Shown here piece by piece: positions 15,274 through 23,848 of a DNA stretch of 64,000 nucleotides (position 1 is the first letter of the stretch; each line of letters begins with the position of its first letter). The stretch covers positions 1-64,000 of the forward strand of contig JALGSU010000008.1 of NCBI GenBank assembly GCA_029821735.1, given 5' to 3'. The position numbers and the translations under genes were made by a program. Source of the DNA: Candidatus Zipacnadia bacterium (GTDB lineage Bacteria > Armatimonadota > Zipacnadia > Zipacnadales > UBA5352). Below the pieces are notes generated by a model. The model was not told the DNA's origin, ran no database searches, and was given only the letters and a program-made list of their open reading frames with translations.

Positions 15274-16608
15274 CTATCGAAGGCCGAACATCATGTTGCC
15301 GACGCGGGCCTTGCCACCGCCGGATAGCTGCTTCATCATCTTGGACAGCTCGCGGAATTCCTTGAGCATGACGTTTACGTCCTGAACACTCGTGCCGCTG
15401 CCTGCCGCGATACGACGCTTGCGGCTTGCGTTGAGCACTTCCGGGTCATTGCGCTCGCCGGGCGTCATCGAGTTGATGATGGCCTCGACTTGATCCAGCT
15501 CACGCTCGTCAAAACCGGCTTCCCCGAGGTCAGGCATCTGCTGCGCCATGCCCGGGATCATCTTCATTACTTGATCGAGCGGCCCCATCTTGCGGACATT
15601 TCGCAGATGGTCCCTGAAGTCCTCAAGGTTGAATGTGGCCTTGAAGAGCTTCTCCTGCAGCTTAACGGCTTCTTCCTGGTCGATGGCCTCCTGGGCCTTC
15701 TCGACCAGTGTCAGCACGTCGCCCATCCCGAGGATCCGCTGAGCCATCCGGTCCGGATGGAAGACCTCCAGCGCCTCGACCTTCTCCCCGACACCGACGA
15801 ACATGATCGGGCAGCCGGTGACGCTTCTGGCCGAGAGCGCCGCGCCGCCGCGTGCGTCACCATCAAGCTTTGTCAGGATCAGCCCGTCAAGCTCGACGGT
15901 TCTCCCGAACTGCTCGGCGACGTTAACGGCTTCCTGGCCGGTCATGGCGTCGACGACGAGCAGTACCTCGACGTCCTCCACGACGTTCGCCTGCGCCGCA
16001 AGCTCGCCCATCATGTCATCGTCGATCTGCAGGCGGCCCGCGGTATCGACGATGAGCACGTCATAGCCCTTGGAGCGAGCGTGGGCGTGAGCCGCATCGG
16101 TTATCTGAACTGGATCGCCCTCGCCGAGGGTGAAGGTCTCTATATCAATCTGTTCGCCGACCTGGCGGAGCTGCTCGATGGCAGCGGGTCGGTAGACGTC
16201 AGTTGCGCATAGAAGTGGCCTGTGTCCGTCCTGGCGCAGGCGCAGAGCCAGCTTGCCGGCGGTGGTCGTCTTACCGCTGCCCTGCAGACCGCACAGCAGA
16301 ATCACCGTGGGCGGCGCCGAGGCAAATGTCAGGCCCGCCTGTTCGCTACCCAGCAGCGTGACAAGCTCTTCGTGAACGATCCCTACTATTTGCTGGGTCG
16401 GGTTCAGGCCGGTCAGGACGTTCTCGCCCAGAGCTTTGGTCTGGACGGTCTTCACGAAGTCCTTGACGACCTGATAGCTGACATCCGCTTCCAAGAGGGC
16501 GAGCTGGACATCTTTCATGCCAGCGCGGATGTCCTTGTCCCTGATTTTGCCGCGCCCGCTCAGGCGCTTGAACGTGCCCTGGAGCCGCTCGGTCAGCGTC
16601 TCAAACAA
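15274..16608 (-). CDS. ffh: signal recognition particle protein Ffh
   Basis: Ffh targets nascent membrane proteins to FtsY. This 444-residue protein has the N domain, the G domain with GLQGSGKTTTAGKL (residues 107-120), DVYRPAAIEQL, DTAGRLQ and TKLDGDARGGA, then the methionine-rich M domain that binds SRP RNA (KMIPGMAQQMPD; SGTSVQDVN). It starts at TTG with GGAGGT upstream (spacing 9), giving the typical opening FETLTERLQGTFKRL. It is the first gene of its operon, behind the promoter and hairpins at 16667-16792. No SRP RNA gene is visible in this window. Confidence 0.97.
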   Translation of the reverse strand: MFETLTERLQGTFKRLSGRGKIRDKDIRAGMKDVQLALLEADVSYQVVKDFVKTVQTKALGENVLTGLNPTQQIVGIVHEELVTLLGSEQAGLTFASAPPTVILLCGLQGSGKTTTAGKLALRLRQDGHRPLLCATDVYRPAAIEQLRQVGEQIDIETFTLGEGDPVQITDAAHAHARSKGYDVLIVDTAGRLQIDDDMMGELAAQANVVEDVEVLLVVDAMTGQEAVNVAEQFGRTVELDGLILTKLDGDARGGAALSARSVTGCPIMFVGVGEKVEALEVFHPDRMAQRILGMGDVLTLVEKAQEAIDQEEAVKLQEKLFKATFNLEDFRDHLRNVRKMGPLDQVMKMIPGMAQQMPDLGEAGFDERELDQVEAIINSMTPGERNDPEVLNASRKRRIAAGSGTSVQDVNVMLKEFRELSKMMKQLSGGGKARVGNMMFGLR

Positions 16609-16666
16609 CGTGTGCTACCTCCGCTGCGCGTACATACAACACTATAAGCGCCTATGGCGTGACTCG

Positions 16667-16694
16667 CCGTGGGCGCCTGTTCGCCGCACCACGG
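16667..16694 (-). ncRNA. second hairpin in ffh leader
   Basis: On the minus strand CCGTGG, a bulged T, and GCG pair with CGC and CCACGG (9 bp) around a 9-base loop. It lies between the terminator-like hairpin (16712-16740) and the ffh start. It has no T-run. It may be part of a regulated leader; no known RNA family was recognised. Confidence 0.45.
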
Positions 16695-16711
16695 ACCGGC
16701 CCCGGAAATGC

Positions 16712-16740
16712 AAAAGCCCCCAGGTCCGGCCTGGTGAGGC
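16712..16740 (-). terminator. terminator-like hairpin between ribF and ffh, downstream of the ffh promoter
   Basis: On the minus strand GCCTCACCAGG pairs imperfectly with CCTGGGGGC around CCGGA, followed by TTTTG. It can end the ribF transcript. It also lies about 15-45 bases after the predicted transcription start of the ffh promoter at 16764-16792, so it could act as an attenuator for the ffh operon. Confidence 0.55.
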
Positions 16741-16763
16741 CTGTGAACGCTTCGCGAGGAAGA

Positions 16764-16792
16764 AGTATAGGCGAAGCGGTGGGCTTTGTCAA
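16764..16792 (-). promoter_or_regulatory. sigma70-type promoter for the ffh operon
   Basis: On the minus strand TTGACA (16792-16787), a 17-base spacer and TATACT (16769-16764). The -35 box contains the TGA stop codon of ribF. The expected start is near 16757, leaving a leader of about 150 bases before ffh. Confidence 0.75.
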
Positions 16793-17793
16793 CTATCGAA
16801 CGGGGGCTGCTCGGCGTGGTGCCCGGCGGCGCATGCCTCCATGACCTCGCAGCTCACAGTCCCGCATTCCGCCACGTCTCGGGTGATCTGCTCGATGAGT
16901 GCTCCACGGTCCGCAAAAGCCTGCTCGGGCCGCAGCCAGCGCAGGAATTGGACGTTGATGGCCGCTCCTGTCAGGTCGCACTGAACGCCCACCAGATGGA
17001 CCTCAACAACGCGACTATGACGGCCCACGGTAGGCGCCGTGCCGACGTTGATGGCCGCCGGACGGGGCTGCTCAATGACCTGGCACTCCCCGGTGGCTTT
17101 CCCGGCCACTCCCGCATATACGCCATGGTGCGGCACAAGTTTCTCGGACGGTATGCGCAGGTTTGCGGTCGGGAAACCCAGCCCAGTGCCCAGTCCCTGA
17201 CCCGAGACCACGTCAGCCACGATCGAGTAGGGCCGGCCCAGCAGAGCGCCCGCACGGTTCACATTGCCATGGGAGAGCAGTTCCCGAATCAGTGTGCTGG
17301 AAATGCGGTGATCGTGGATATCGACCGGCGTGACGACCACCACTTCGAAGCCGTAGCGCTCCGCCAACTTCTGCAGTAGCGATAGATCACCGGCTCCATT
17401 GCGGCCGAAACGGTGGCTCTCGCTGGCGCATACGCACGTAGCGCGCAACTGGCCCACAAGCACGTCGCGGACGAAGTCCTCGGGCTCGATGGTGCGTATC
17501 TGGCCGGGGAATTCGATGACTACAGTGGTGTCGACCCCGATCTCGCGCAGGCGACACATCTGTTCGGGACGAGTTGTCAAGCGCCTGCCGGTCTGTCGAA
17601 CGCCATCGACGAACTCGCGTGGGCTGGGGTCGAAAGTCAGCACCGTGGATTCGGCGTTGCGCTCGCGCGCGAGGCGGCGGACACGCGTGATTGTGCTTTG
17701 GTGGCCGAGATGCACCCCGTCGAACGCGCCCAGCGCCACTACGCGGGGAGTGTCTTCCAGCTCCAGTTCTGGCGTCCAGGTGAGTTCGTTCAC
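16789..17793 (-). CDS. ribF: bifunctional riboflavin kinase/FAD synthetase
   Basis: RibF phosphorylates riboflavin to FMN and adenylates FMN to FAD. The N-terminal nucleotidyltransferase part has GAFDGVHLGH near residues 22-31 and CASESHRFGRNGAGDL. The C-terminal flavokinase has GLGTGLGFPTANL and VHHGVYAGV-like VPHHGVYAGVA. It is 334 residues, slightly long, with an unusual cysteine- and histidine-containing tail (about the last 20 residues). The start is GTG inside a GTGA overlap with the truB stop (17790-17793), so translation is probably coupled. The truB-ribF pair is conserved in Gram-positives. Confidence 0.95.
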   Translation of the reverse strand: MNELTWTPELELEDTPRVVALGAFDGVHLGHQSTITRVRRLARERNAESTVLTFDPSPREFVDGVRQTGRRLTTRPEQMCRLREIGVDTTVVIEFPGQIRTIEPEDFVRDVLVGQLRATCVCASESHRFGRNGAGDLSLLQKLAERYGFEVVVVTPVDIHDHRISSTLIRELLSHGNVNRAGALLGRPYSIVADVVSGQGLGTGLGFPTANLRIPSEKLVPHHGVYAGVAGKATGECQVIEQPRPAAINVGTAPTVGRHSRVVEVHLVGVQCDLTGAAINVQFLRWLRPEQAFADRGALIEQITRDVAECGTVSCEVMEACAAGHHAEQPPFDS

Positions 17794-18704
17794 AGGTCAT
17801 CACTGCCGATAAGTATACGCCGAGGCTGGACAACAAGTCCATCGGCGGTCCTCACGATTTCGCACATACCGAGCAAGCGGCCGTCAGGTGTCAACACGCT
17901 GACAAACTGTCCCTCGGCGATCTCTTCCCATAGCGGCGGGGCCGCGCCGGACGTGAGCATGAGCGCGACTTCGGGCGATGCGGTAAGTTGCGCGCACTCG
18001 GGCAAAGCCGCAGAGGGCGGGATAACCGCTTCAGGCAAACTTCCCGCCACCGCCAGCCCAGCGAGTTCCGCCGGTGTGTAGGCGTCGGCAATCGCGTGTG
18101 AGCCCACGCGCGTGCGGACGAGCAGCGACAGGTGTGCGCCACAGCCCACGTGCTCACCGAGCAGTTCCGCCAGGCTGCGCACATAGGTACCCTTGGCGCA
18201 CGCAATTTCGGTGAGCGCGGTCGCCTCGGGGCCTGGCGTGAAGTGCAGTAGCTCAAAGCGCATGACTGTCATAGGACGGGGCTTCACATCGGCCTGCTCG
18301 CCACGGCGGGCGATCTCGTAAAGTCGCTCGCCATCGAAATGGACAGCTGAATACATCGGCGGGACGATCTGCATCTCGCCCGTCAACGCTGACAGGCCCG
18401 CCTCCACCTGGTCGGCGGTGACCTGTGACGCGTCCTCGCGGGAGAGCACCTGCCCCTCGCTATCGAGGGTGTCGGTGCGGACGCCAAAGGTGATCTCGGC
18501 TCGGTATACCTTGGTCGCGCTGGTCAGCCACTCACTCAGGCGCGTAGTGGTGCCCAGCATGACCATCACCACCCCCGCCGCGGCGGGATCGAGAGTGCCC
18601 GTGTGGCCCACGCGCCGCATGCCGACGGTCCTGCGCACCTCGTCCACGAGGTCGTGGGAGGTGATGCCGGGGGGCTTGAGCATGTTGAGCAGGCCCTCAG
18701 CCAT
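17790..18704 (-). CDS. truB: tRNA pseudouridine(55) synthase
   Basis: TruB makes pseudouridine 55 in the T-loop of tRNAs. From the ATG at 18704 it begins AEGLLNMLKPPGITSHDLVD and has the catalytic-aspartate motif GHTGTLDPAAAGV, then the PUA-like C-terminal domain (total 304 residues). The open frame reaches 58 codons further upstream, but that stretch is compositionally unlike protein and overlaps nrnA. The ATG overlaps the nrnA stop by 8 bases (ATGGCTGA), suggesting coupling. The stop lies in the GTGA start of ribF. Confidence 0.95.
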   Translation of the reverse strand: MAEGLLNMLKPPGITSHDLVDEVRRTVGMRRVGHTGTLDPAAAGVVMVMLGTTTRLSEWLTSATKVYRAEITFGVRTDTLDSEGQVLSREDASQVTADQVEAGLSALTGEMQIVPPMYSAVHFDGERLYEIARRGEQADVKPRPMTVMRFELLHFTPGPEATALTEIACAKGTYVRSLAELLGEHVGCGAHLSLLVRTRVGSHAIADAYTPAELAGLAVAGSLPEAVIPPSAALPECAQLTASPEVALMLTSGAAPPLWEEIAEGQFVSVLTPDGRLLGMCEIVRTADGLVVQPRRILIGSDDL

Positions 18705-19686
18705 GGGTCCCCACCTTGCTGAGCGCTGTTCCGAGGGCGGTGAGGAGCTGCTCACGCACGGTCTGAGCATCCCCGTGAAGCGTGCAGCCAGCGGCCAGCG
18801 CGTGCCCGCCTCCGCCGAACGCCGCCGCGATCTGCGCAACATCGATCCGCTGCGAGCGCAAGCTGACGTTCCAGGCATCGGGCTCGCTCTCCTTGAGGAG
18901 GGCGGCTATCTCAGTGCCTATGATGTCCCTGAACTCGTCGATAAGGCCGTCAGTGTCCTCCAGCGATGCGCCCGTCTGCTGAAAATCGGCTAGTGAGAGA
19001 TCCGCCAGCAGAATCTGGCCATCGTGGTAGGGCGTGAGGGAGACGAGTGCACGGCCCTCGAGTCTAGCCGCCCCGAACGACCGGGTGGTGAACGCTCTGC
19101 GCACCAGGTCAGCGGGGTCGGCGCCTGCGTCTATGAGGTCGGCTGCGTCGCGCATCGCCGCGGAGCTCGTATTGGTGAAGCGAAATGCGCCGGTGTCGGT
19201 CATCAGCCCCGTGTATAAGCAGGCGGCAATCTCCGGGGACGGTTGTGTGTCCATTACGCGCAGAATATTGAGGACCATCGTCGCGGTTGCCGGGTAGGTC
19301 GGGTCGATGAAGACGAGATCGCCAAATGCTGACTCGGGTCGGTGGTGGTCGATGTCGGCCACAAGCGCTGCGGCCTCAATGGCAGCCTGCAGCGATCCCA
19401 AGCGTGAAGCGCCGTCGCAGTCGACAGCCACTGCGAGGTCAGGTGCGGAAGACGGGAACGCAGTATTGATCTCGGAGAATCCGGGGAGGTAAGCGTACCG
19501 CGCCGGTGGGGGAGTGGGGGAGGCGACGTGGACCCTCGAACCCAGCCCGAGCAGCGCGAGGCGCAGGCCGAGGAGGCTGCCTATGGCGTCGCCATCCGGA
19601 TGCTCGTGACACGCGATGTGAACGGTGCCAGCCGTCTGGAGGGCGGCGGCGATGGCAGTAGCGCTACCGATCGCCGGCATCGTCAT
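18697..19686 (-). CDS. nrnA: DHH-family bifunctional oligoribonuclease/pAp phosphatase NrnA
   Basis: NrnA degrades short RNA oligonucleotides and hydrolyses pAp. This 329-residue protein shows the DHH-domain motifs: HEHPDGDAIGS, VDCDGASR, and DIDHHRPE. The C-terminal DHHA1 domain has FGGGGHALAAGC. The start is placed at the ATG at 19686, with GAGGAG upstream; a second ATG two codons later (19680) is equally possible. Both overlap the rbfA stop. The longer open frame upstream is rejected as it covers rbfA. The rbfA-nrnA-truB order matches many Gram-positive and Thermotoga-like genomes. Confidence 0.93.
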   Translation of the reverse strand: MTMPAIGSATAIAAALQTAGTVHIACHEHPDGDAIGSLLGLRLALLGLGSRVHVASPTPPPARYAYLPGFSEINTAFPSSAPDLAVAVDCDGASRLGSLQAAIEAAALVADIDHHRPESAFGDLVFIDPTYPATATMVLNILRVMDTQPSPEIAACLYTGLMTDTGAFRFTNTSSAAMRDAADLIDAGADPADLVRRAFTTRSFGAARLEGRALVSLTPYHDGQILLADLSLADFQQTGASLEDTDGLIDEFRDIIGTEIAALLKESEPDAWNVSLRSQRIDVAQIAAAFGGGGHALAAGCTLHGDAQTVREQLLTALGTALSKVGTHG

Positions 19687-20047
19687 CGGGCTCCTCGCCC
19701 GCAAGTTCGTGCTCCTCTGCACGCAGCAGTTGTTCGATGCGCTGGGCACGTTCTGCGGTCTCGTCAAGGTGGAAACGCAGGCGGGGTACGTACCGAAGCT
19801 CCATGCGCTCGGCCAAACGGCCGCGGATGAACTTCCCTGCCCGCCGCAGACCTCGACCGGCATTCTCTTTCTCGTCCTCGTCACCGAGTACACTGAAGAA
19901 CACTTTTGCGTGCTTCAGGTCAGGTGACACCTCGACTTCGGTGATACTCACGAAGCCGATCAGGGGGTCATCAATCTCAACGCGCAGGATGTCGGCGATT
20001 TCGCGTTGGATGTCCCGCCCGACACTCGCCATGCGGTGGCTGTCCAT
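19664..20047 (-). CDS. rbfA: 30S ribosome-binding factor RbfA
   Basis: RbfA is a small KH-fold cold-shock and maturation factor for the 30S subunit. This 127-residue form contains VGRDIQREIADILRVEIDDP, FVSITEVEVSPDLKHAKVFFSV and LRYVPRLRFHLDET. The tail is acidic (EEPDDDAGDR). I use the ATG at 20047, which has GAGGCAGG eight bases upstream; a TTG at 20065 overlapping the ylxP stop (TTGA) is an alternative. The gene overlaps nrnA. Confidence 0.93.
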   Translation of the reverse strand: MDSHRMASVGRDIQREIADILRVEIDDPLIGFVSITEVEVSPDLKHAKVFFSVLGDEDEKENAGRGLRRAGKFIRGRLAERMELRYVPRLRFHLDETAERAQRIEQLLRAEEHELAGEEPDDDAGDR

Positions 20048-20061
20048 GACAGATGCCTGCC

Positions 20062-20349
20062 TCAAAGAATGGAGGTCTGAGTGTGTTCGCAGACCGCGCG
20101 CGGCTCGTCCTCAATCATGCGGAGGGCAGCCATAAGCACTCGATGTGCGTGAGTCTGATCGTTCGCAACGCATGTGACGGCGATGGTGGCACTGTGGGGC
20201 CGGTGGTCGAGGCCCATGTCTGCTACGGAAACATTGTGCCGATTGCTGAGGCGGTCAAGCAGGCTCTTCACAACTCGCCGGCGATCCTTGAGCGTCAGGG
20301 CATCGGAGATAAACAACTCCGCGACCAGCAGACCGACAGCTGGCTCCAT
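20062..20349 (-). CDS. ylxP: DUF503 (YlxP) family protein
   Basis: A 95-residue DUF503 protein starting EPAVGLLVAELFISDALTLK and containing KDRRRVVKSLLDRLSNRHNVSVAD. It lies between infB and rbfA as ylxP does in Bacillus. The function is unknown; a translation or ribosome role is inferred from the constant neighbourhood. The ATG at 20349 has GAGGAGGG upstream, 28 bases after the infB stop. The longer frame to 20418 is rejected. Confidence 0.9.
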   Translation of the reverse strand: MEPAVGLLVAELFISDALTLKDRRRVVKSLLDRLSNRHNVSVADMGLDHRPHSATIAVTCVANDQTHAHRVLMAALRMIEDEPRAVCEHTQTSIL

Positions 20350-20377
20350 AGTGCCCTCCTCAGCGCCCCGATCGGTT

Positions 20378-22447
20378 CTAGTTCGCGCGGCTGAACGCGC
20401 CGGTGCGCGGGATCTCAATCTGCATCGTGAACTCTATCTGGTCGCCCTCTTCCCAGCCGCGGAAGTCGCGGTTGTTCAGACCGCACTCATTCGGGGAATC
20501 GACGCGGTTGACAGTCTCGTCGAAGTGGCGCAACGAGCTAAGCTTCCCCTCGAAGACAACTTCCCGGCGGCGCTTGACGACCATGTGAGCGCCCTTTTCG
20601 GCGTAGCCATCGGAGATCGCGCAACCCGCGATAACACCAAAGCGGGAGATGCGGAATACCTGCCGGACGACAGCGTGGCCGATGACCTGTTCCTCGAATA
20701 CCGGGTCAAGCATGCCGGCCATCGCGGCCTGGATCTCCTCGAGGCACTGGTAGATAATGTCGTAGCGACGTATCTCGATATGTTCGTCGGCGGCCATGCG
20801 CTCACCGGTACCGGCCACCGAAGTATGGAAGGCGATGATGATCGCGTCGGACGCCACTGCGAGAAGCACGTCAGTTTCGGTGACCTCGCCGACGGCACTG
20901 TGCACGACGTTGATTTCCACTTCGGGCAGTTGACTGTCAAGATCAGCCAGAGACTGCTCGAGCGCTTGGATAGAGCCCCATACATCGCCTTTGATGACGA
21001 GGTTGAGGTCTTTGACGTCGAGGTCGCCCAGAGCACGCTGGAGGTCCCGCAGGCTGGCGCGACCGGTACCTTCCATCGCGACCTTGCGCTCTTCGTCGCC
21101 GCGCTGGGTGGTGATCTCGCGAGCCGCCTTGATGTTCTCGGCGGAAGTCATGATCTCGCCGGCCTCAACGGCCTCCGAGAGGCCAATGACCTCGACGGGA
21201 TGGCCAGGGCCCATAGCCTTGACGGACTTGCCGTGCCAGTCGTTCAGGCGGCGAATGCGGCCATGGGCAGTGCCGCATACGACGACGTCGCCGACTTTGA
21301 CCTCACCGTTGCGGACCAGGATGGTCGCCACGGGACCACGGCTCTCGTCCATACCTGCCTCAACAACGATACCCACAAAATCCGCCTCGGGGTCAGCCCA
21401 GAACTCGCCGACTTCGGCAACGAGGCCGATCATCTCGAGCAGGTCGTCAAGTCCCTCTTTGGCGAGTGCTGAGATGGGAACCATGATAGCGTCGCCACCC
21501 CACTCCTCGGCGACCAGTTCGTATTCCAGAAGCTGCTGCTTGACCCGGTCGGGATCAGCGCCTGGTGCATCCATCTTGTTGAGTGCGACGATCATCGGGA
21601 CGCCAGCTGCGCGGGCGTGACCGATGGCTTCAGCCGTCTGCGGCATGACGCCGTCATCAGCAGCGATGATCAGGATGACGATGTCCGCAACCTGTCCGCC
21701 ACGGGCACGCATTGCAGTAAAGGCAGCGTGACCGGGAGTGTCGACGAAGACGATGCTGCCATCTCCGACATTGATCTCGGAAGCACCTATATGCTGGGTA
21801 ATGCCGCCGGCCTCGGAGGCGACGACGTCGGTATCTCGCAGGGAATCGAGCAGAGTGGTCTTGCCGTGGTCAACGTGACCGAGAACCGCAACGACCGGCG
21901 GCACGTCGATCGCGTTATCGGGCCGGTCGCCACTGGGGCGGCGGGCCATTTCGGGCAGAGGCGCAAGAACGTCTTTGAGGGCCTCAGCCTCCTCGACCTC
22001 GAGTTCGGCAAGCTGATCCTCCAGCGAGCGGAGGCTGGAGGGATCGGCCCATTGGGGCATCCAGCGCGGCTGCTCTTCCTCGGCCTCTTCTTCTTCCGGA
22101 GCTTCCGCTGGCGCTTCCACTGATGGCGCAGGCGCAGCCTCGGCCGGCTCAGCAGGCTTGGCTGTTGCGGCTTCTTCAGCCGCTTTGGCCGCTTTGGCCG
22201 CTTCGGCAGCCGCAGTGGCTGCGGCCTCCTCGTCGGCTTTCACTTTGGCCTGTTCTTCCTCTCGAGCCGCACGAGCCCCCAGCGCCTGCTCAGCTAGGAG
22301 TTCGGCGGCAGCCTTCGCCGTCTCGATATCGATCGTCGAGGCAGCCGAGACGTCACTGATGCCAAGCTCGCCGAGCACCGCTATGAGCGCTTCACTCCGC
22401 AGTCCGAGCTTCTTTGCGAGTTGAAAGATGCGCACGCCACCAGCCAA
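20378..22447 (-). CDS. infB: translation initiation factor IF-2
   Basis: IF-2 delivers fMet-tRNA to the 30S subunit. Residues 5-52 form the IF2_N module (VRIFQLAKKLGLRSE). An Ala/Glu-rich linker (about 55-130) follows, then the GTPase domain with GHVDHGKT (190-197), DTPGHAAF and NKMD, and beta-barrel and C-terminal domains to 689 residues. The start is TTG with GGAGGTG seven bases upstream. It follows nusA by 81 bases; ylxR and ylxQ, usual between these genes in Bacillus, are absent. Confidence 0.97.
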   Translation of the reverse strand: MAGGVRIFQLAKKLGLRSEALIAVLGELGISDVSAASTIDIETAKAAAELLAEQALGARAAREEEQAKVKADEEAAATAAAEAAKAAKAAEEAATAKPAEPAEAAPAPSVEAPAEAPEEEEAEEEQPRWMPQWADPSSLRSLEDQLAELEVEEAEALKDVLAPLPEMARRPSGDRPDNAIDVPPVVAVLGHVDHGKTTLLDSLRDTDVVASEAGGITQHIGASEINVGDGSIVFVDTPGHAAFTAMRARGGQVADIVILIIAADDGVMPQTAEAIGHARAAGVPMIVALNKMDAPGADPDRVKQQLLEYELVAEEWGGDAIMVPISALAKEGLDDLLEMIGLVAEVGEFWADPEADFVGIVVEAGMDESRGPVATILVRNGEVKVGDVVVCGTAHGRIRRLNDWHGKSVKAMGPGHPVEVIGLSEAVEAGEIMTSAENIKAAREITTQRGDEERKVAMEGTGRASLRDLQRALGDLDVKDLNLVIKGDVWGSIQALEQSLADLDSQLPEVEINVVHSAVGEVTETDVLLAVASDAIIIAFHTSVAGTGERMAADEHIEIRRYDIIYQCLEEIQAAMAGMLDPVFEEQVIGHAVVRQVFRISRFGVIAGCAISDGYAEKGAHMVVKRRREVVFEGKLSSLRHFDETVNRVDSPNECGLNNRDFRGWEEGDQIEFTMQIEIPRTGAFSRAN

Positions 22448-22528
22448 GATGGTACACCTCCACAGTCTTGAACGCCGAACGTCTTCCGAACCAGTGACAA
22501 CCGGGCAAATCGTTAGCCCCGGCGGAGA

Positions 22529-23818
22529 CTACAGCTCGATCGTGACAGTACCAGCCGCGATATCCTCGGCGGTCGCTTCGCCACCCATGAGCAGATCGCG
22601 GACGATGTTGGCCTGCTCGGCCGTGACCGTACTCGCGTGGCTGGTGACGTCGAAGCCCTCTTCCTGCATGATCTCCACGAGATCGGGGCTCGGGACGTCC
22701 AGCTCGCGGGCCAGTTCGTAAACGCGGATGCGCTTGTCGTCCTCAGCGACCTCCTCTGCCTCTTCGGCGGCCTCGGCTGCGGTAGCCTGCCACTGAGTGC
22801 GGCTTCGGATGTCTATGCGCCAGCCGGTGAGTTGAGCCGCGAGGCGAACGTTCTGCCCGCGGCGGCCTATCGCAAGCGAGAGCTGGTCGTCGGGGGCGAT
22901 CACGACCGCCGATCGGTCCTCTTCGTTGAGGACGACCTCGGCGACCTTCGCCGGTGACAGTGAGCTCTTCAGGTAGTCGGCGGGCTCGTCCGAATAGCGG
23001 ACGATATCGATCTTCTCGCCACGTAGCTCGTCGACGATCGCCTGCACACGGGCTCCGCGATGGCCGACACACGCGCCGACCGCGTCAATCTGGGGATCGC
23101 GTGAGAAAACCGCGACCTTGGAGCGAGCGCCCGGCTCGCGGGCCACTGACTTGAGTTCGACGATCCCATCGTATACCTCAGGGACCTCCTGCTCGAAGAG
23201 GCGCACGACCAAGCCCGGGTGCCGCCGTGACAGGACTATCTGCGGGTTGCGAGTGGTCTTGCGCACATCGAGCACGTAGAGCTTGAGCCGATCGGAGAAA
23301 CGGAAGGTCTCTCCGGGGATTTGCTCGTGAGAGGGCAGCACGGCCTCTGTGCGGCCAATTGAGATGAAGACATTGCGCGCGTCCTTGCGCTGGACTTCAC
23401 CTGTAATCAGTTCACCGACGCGATGGCTGAATTCATCAAATACTATCTCGCGCTCGGCCTCGCGGACTCTCTGCATCACGACCTGTTTGGCCGTCTGGGC
23501 AGCAATTCGGCCGAAATCGGCCGCGTCCACCTCGTGCTCTTCGTAGGTCACGATGGTTGTCGGAGCGGCCTCGGCCTGCTCAGCGTCACCATCTGAGACG
23601 CTGAGCACAGCATTTATTTCCTGTTCGATGGGCTTACGCGCGATCATGCGGACAGTTCGCTTCTCGAAGTCAATCTCGAGCCGCATGTCCTCATTAGACC
23701 CAAAGTGTTTGCGGTATGCGGAGGCCATGGCGGCCTCGACGGTCTCGATGAGCGAAGTCATTGGGATGTCTTTTTCGCGCTGCAACTGTTCAAGCGCATC
23801 GATGAACTCGCTGGTCAT
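22529..23818 (-). CDS. nusA: transcription termination/antitermination protein NusA with C-terminal IF2_N-like module
   Basis: NusA binds RNA polymerase and modulates pausing and termination. This 429-residue protein has the N-terminal polymerase-binding domain (residues 1-125), an S1 domain (VGELITGEVQRKDARNVFI), and KH1/KH2 (GACVGHRGARVQAI; AIGRRGQNVRLAAQLTGW). After an acidic linker, residues 363-410 resemble an IF-2 N-terminal module (RIRVYELARELDVPSPDLVE, ending SHASTVTAEQ), much like the start of the adjacent infB product. I use the ATG at 23818 (GGGAG upstream); TTG three codons earlier is possible. Its own leader carries a terminator at 24384-24411. Confidence 0.95.
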   Translation of the reverse strand: MTSEFIDALEQLQREKDIPMTSLIETVEAAMASAYRKHFGSNEDMRLEIDFEKRTVRMIARKPIEQEINAVLSVSDGDAEQAEAAPTTIVTYEEHEVDAADFGRIAAQTAKQVVMQRVREAEREIVFDEFSHRVGELITGEVQRKDARNVFISIGRTEAVLPSHEQIPGETFRFSDRLKLYVLDVRKTTRNPQIVLSRRHPGLVVRLFEQEVPEVYDGIVELKSVAREPGARSKVAVFSRDPQIDAVGACVGHRGARVQAIVDELRGEKIDIVRYSDEPADYLKSSLSPAKVAEVVLNEEDRSAVVIAPDDQLSLAIGRRGQNVRLAAQLTGWRIDIRSRTQWQATAAEAAEEAEEVAEDDKRIRVYELARELDVPSPDLVEIMQEEGFDVTSHASTVTAEQANIVRDLLMGGEATAEDIAAGTVTIEL

Positions 23819-23848
23819 CGGCTTCAACTCCCGTGGGACACGCCCGTG

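Noticed and set aside
16609-16788. Possible SRP RNA (ffs) gene upstream of ffh
   Set aside because: The region is structured, but the conserved GGAAGGAAGCA-type domain IV sequence is absent on both strands.
20174-21472. Plus-strand ORF (432 codons) opposite infB
   Set aside because: infB is unmistakable on the other strand; this frame is open only because of codon composition.
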